In this document: piece after piece, positions 32,332-32,568 of the stretch
Layout of the letters: the number at the start of each line of letters is the position of its first letter
Position numbering within the stretch: the stretch's first letter is position 1
NCBI GenBank assembly: GCA_910579055.1
Contig: CAJTSU010000006.1
Span: 16,197-48,764, forward strand
Direction of reading: 5' to 3'
Length of the DNA stretch: 32,568 nucleotides
Source: an uncultured Mailhella sp.
GTDB lineage: Bacteria; Desulfobacterota; Desulfovibrionia; Desulfovibrionales; Desulfovibrionaceae
Program-made: the position numbers and the translations under genes
The notes under the pieces: model-generated
What the model was told of the DNA's origin: nothing
The model's input: only the letters and a program-made list of their open reading frames with translations
Databases searched by the model: none

Positions 32332-32359
32332 AGAAAAAGGCGCAAGAATTTCTTGCGCC
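32332..32359 (-). terminator. Intrinsic terminator of the SRP RNA gene
   Basis: GGCGCAAGA (32339-32347) and TCTTGCGCC (32351-32359) pair with a 3-nt loop, and the minus strand continues with CTTTTT. It lies directly after the 3' end of ffs. Confidence 0.88.
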
Positions 32360-32363
32360 TTTT

Positions 32364-32448
32364 GGGAACCGGACACCCGGCAACAACCGTTACCGTTGCT
32401 TCCTTTCGGATCTGGCGGGGTTGGCGGCGTTACCGCCGCCCGGTTCCC
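32364..32448 (-). ncRNA. ffs: Signal recognition particle RNA, small bacterial type (4.5S)
   Basis: The minus strand contains the universal SRP domain IV core, CCAGATCCGAAAGGAAGCAA (32396-32415), with the symmetric loop AGGAAGCA bound by Ffh. The ends GGGAACCGG (32440-32448) and CCGGTTCCC (32364-32372) close a long helix, as in 4.5S RNA. The size of about 85 nt without an Alu domain is usual for Gram-negative bacteria. The RNA targets ribosomes making membrane proteins to the Sec system. The exact 5' end is uncertain because a short leader may be processed. Confidence 0.92.
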
Positions 32449-32460
32449 GGAGACGGGGTA

Positions 32461-32515
32461 GCGGGAATAATTCCCGCAGCTTTTTCTTTTATCCTCCGGA
32501 GACTGTGGTTGTCAA
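32461..32515 (-). promoter_or_regulatory. Promoter of ffs and leader hairpin
   Basis: On the minus strand TTGACA (32510-32515) is followed after 17 nt by ATAAAA (32487-32492), a strong -35 with a moderate -10. A hairpin GCGGGAA/TTCCCGC (32461-32477) lies between the expected start and the SRP RNA and could be a processing signal. Confidence 0.65.
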
Positions 32516-32568
32516 TGCCGCAATGCCGCGCAACGATGGAAAATTCTGGAAGATTGTTACCGGATCGG

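Overview
The window looks like a stretch of chromosome from a Gram-negative, anaerobic deltaproteobacterium of the Desulfovibrionaceae (Desulfovibrio/Bilophila-like). The basis is inference from gene content: an anaerobic-type cobalamin pathway (cbiF, fused cbiET, cbiD), an AprA-like flavoprotein paired with an iron-sulfur GltD-like protein, a DASS carrier, a bacterial IHF-like protein, an LPS-type GT9 glycosyltransferase, a sigma54 promoter and moderately high G+C. No ribosomal RNA or tRNA gene, CRISPR array or complete transposase was seen.

Layout. 1-517 holds the 5' part of a radical SAM gene on the minus strand, with a 10-nt G tract in its N-terminal codons; it diverges from a HIT-family gene and an IHF/HU-like gene that ends at a strong terminator. 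1789-8156 is a tightly coupled minus-strand operon: a 1036-residue PHP-like membrane protein of unknown role, then cbiD, cbiET and cbiF, all overlapping. 8303-9253 holds two small minus-strand genes behind a good sigma54 promoter, one resembling a FlgN/FliT-type chaperone, with a GT9 glycosyltransferase upstream (9560-11188). 11356-16520 is a metabolic module on the minus strand: Fe-S/FAD electron-transfer protein, AprA/FrdA-like flavoprotein, DASS transporter and an A+T-rich Crp/Fnr regulator, with a regulatory region at 16521-16644.

16645-17117 is a MITE-like repeat, followed by a DUF1848 gene and a small XRE-like regulator. 18751-23609 is a signalling block on the minus strand: a solute-binding protein plus a GGDEF diguanylate cyclase (own promoter), and a chemoreceptor that combines a periplasmic CZB-type zinc site with a C-terminal PilZ domain. 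24108-26141 encodes an ACT-domain protein and a UPF0210/DUF711 protein behind a long leader that carries two terminator-like hairpins. 26410-30236 is sparse: a MerR-like gene, a 101-residue protein, an A+T-rich gene-poor stretch, an NlpC/P60 lipoprotein and a phage CII-like regulator. The right end carries ilvD, preceded by the SRP RNA gene ffs and its promoter.

An intergenic repeat family with ends like GGCTCTGTTCCAGAATAGT occurs at five places (9358, 16645, 26217, 27210-27515, 30600). The copy at 30600 supplies the stop codon of ilvD. The most interesting leads are the PHP-membrane protein coupled to cobalamin genes, the transporter/flavoprotein module whose GltD-like partner lacks the NAD(P)H domain, the CZB-PilZ receptor beside a diguanylate cyclase, and the structured ACT/UPF0210 leader.
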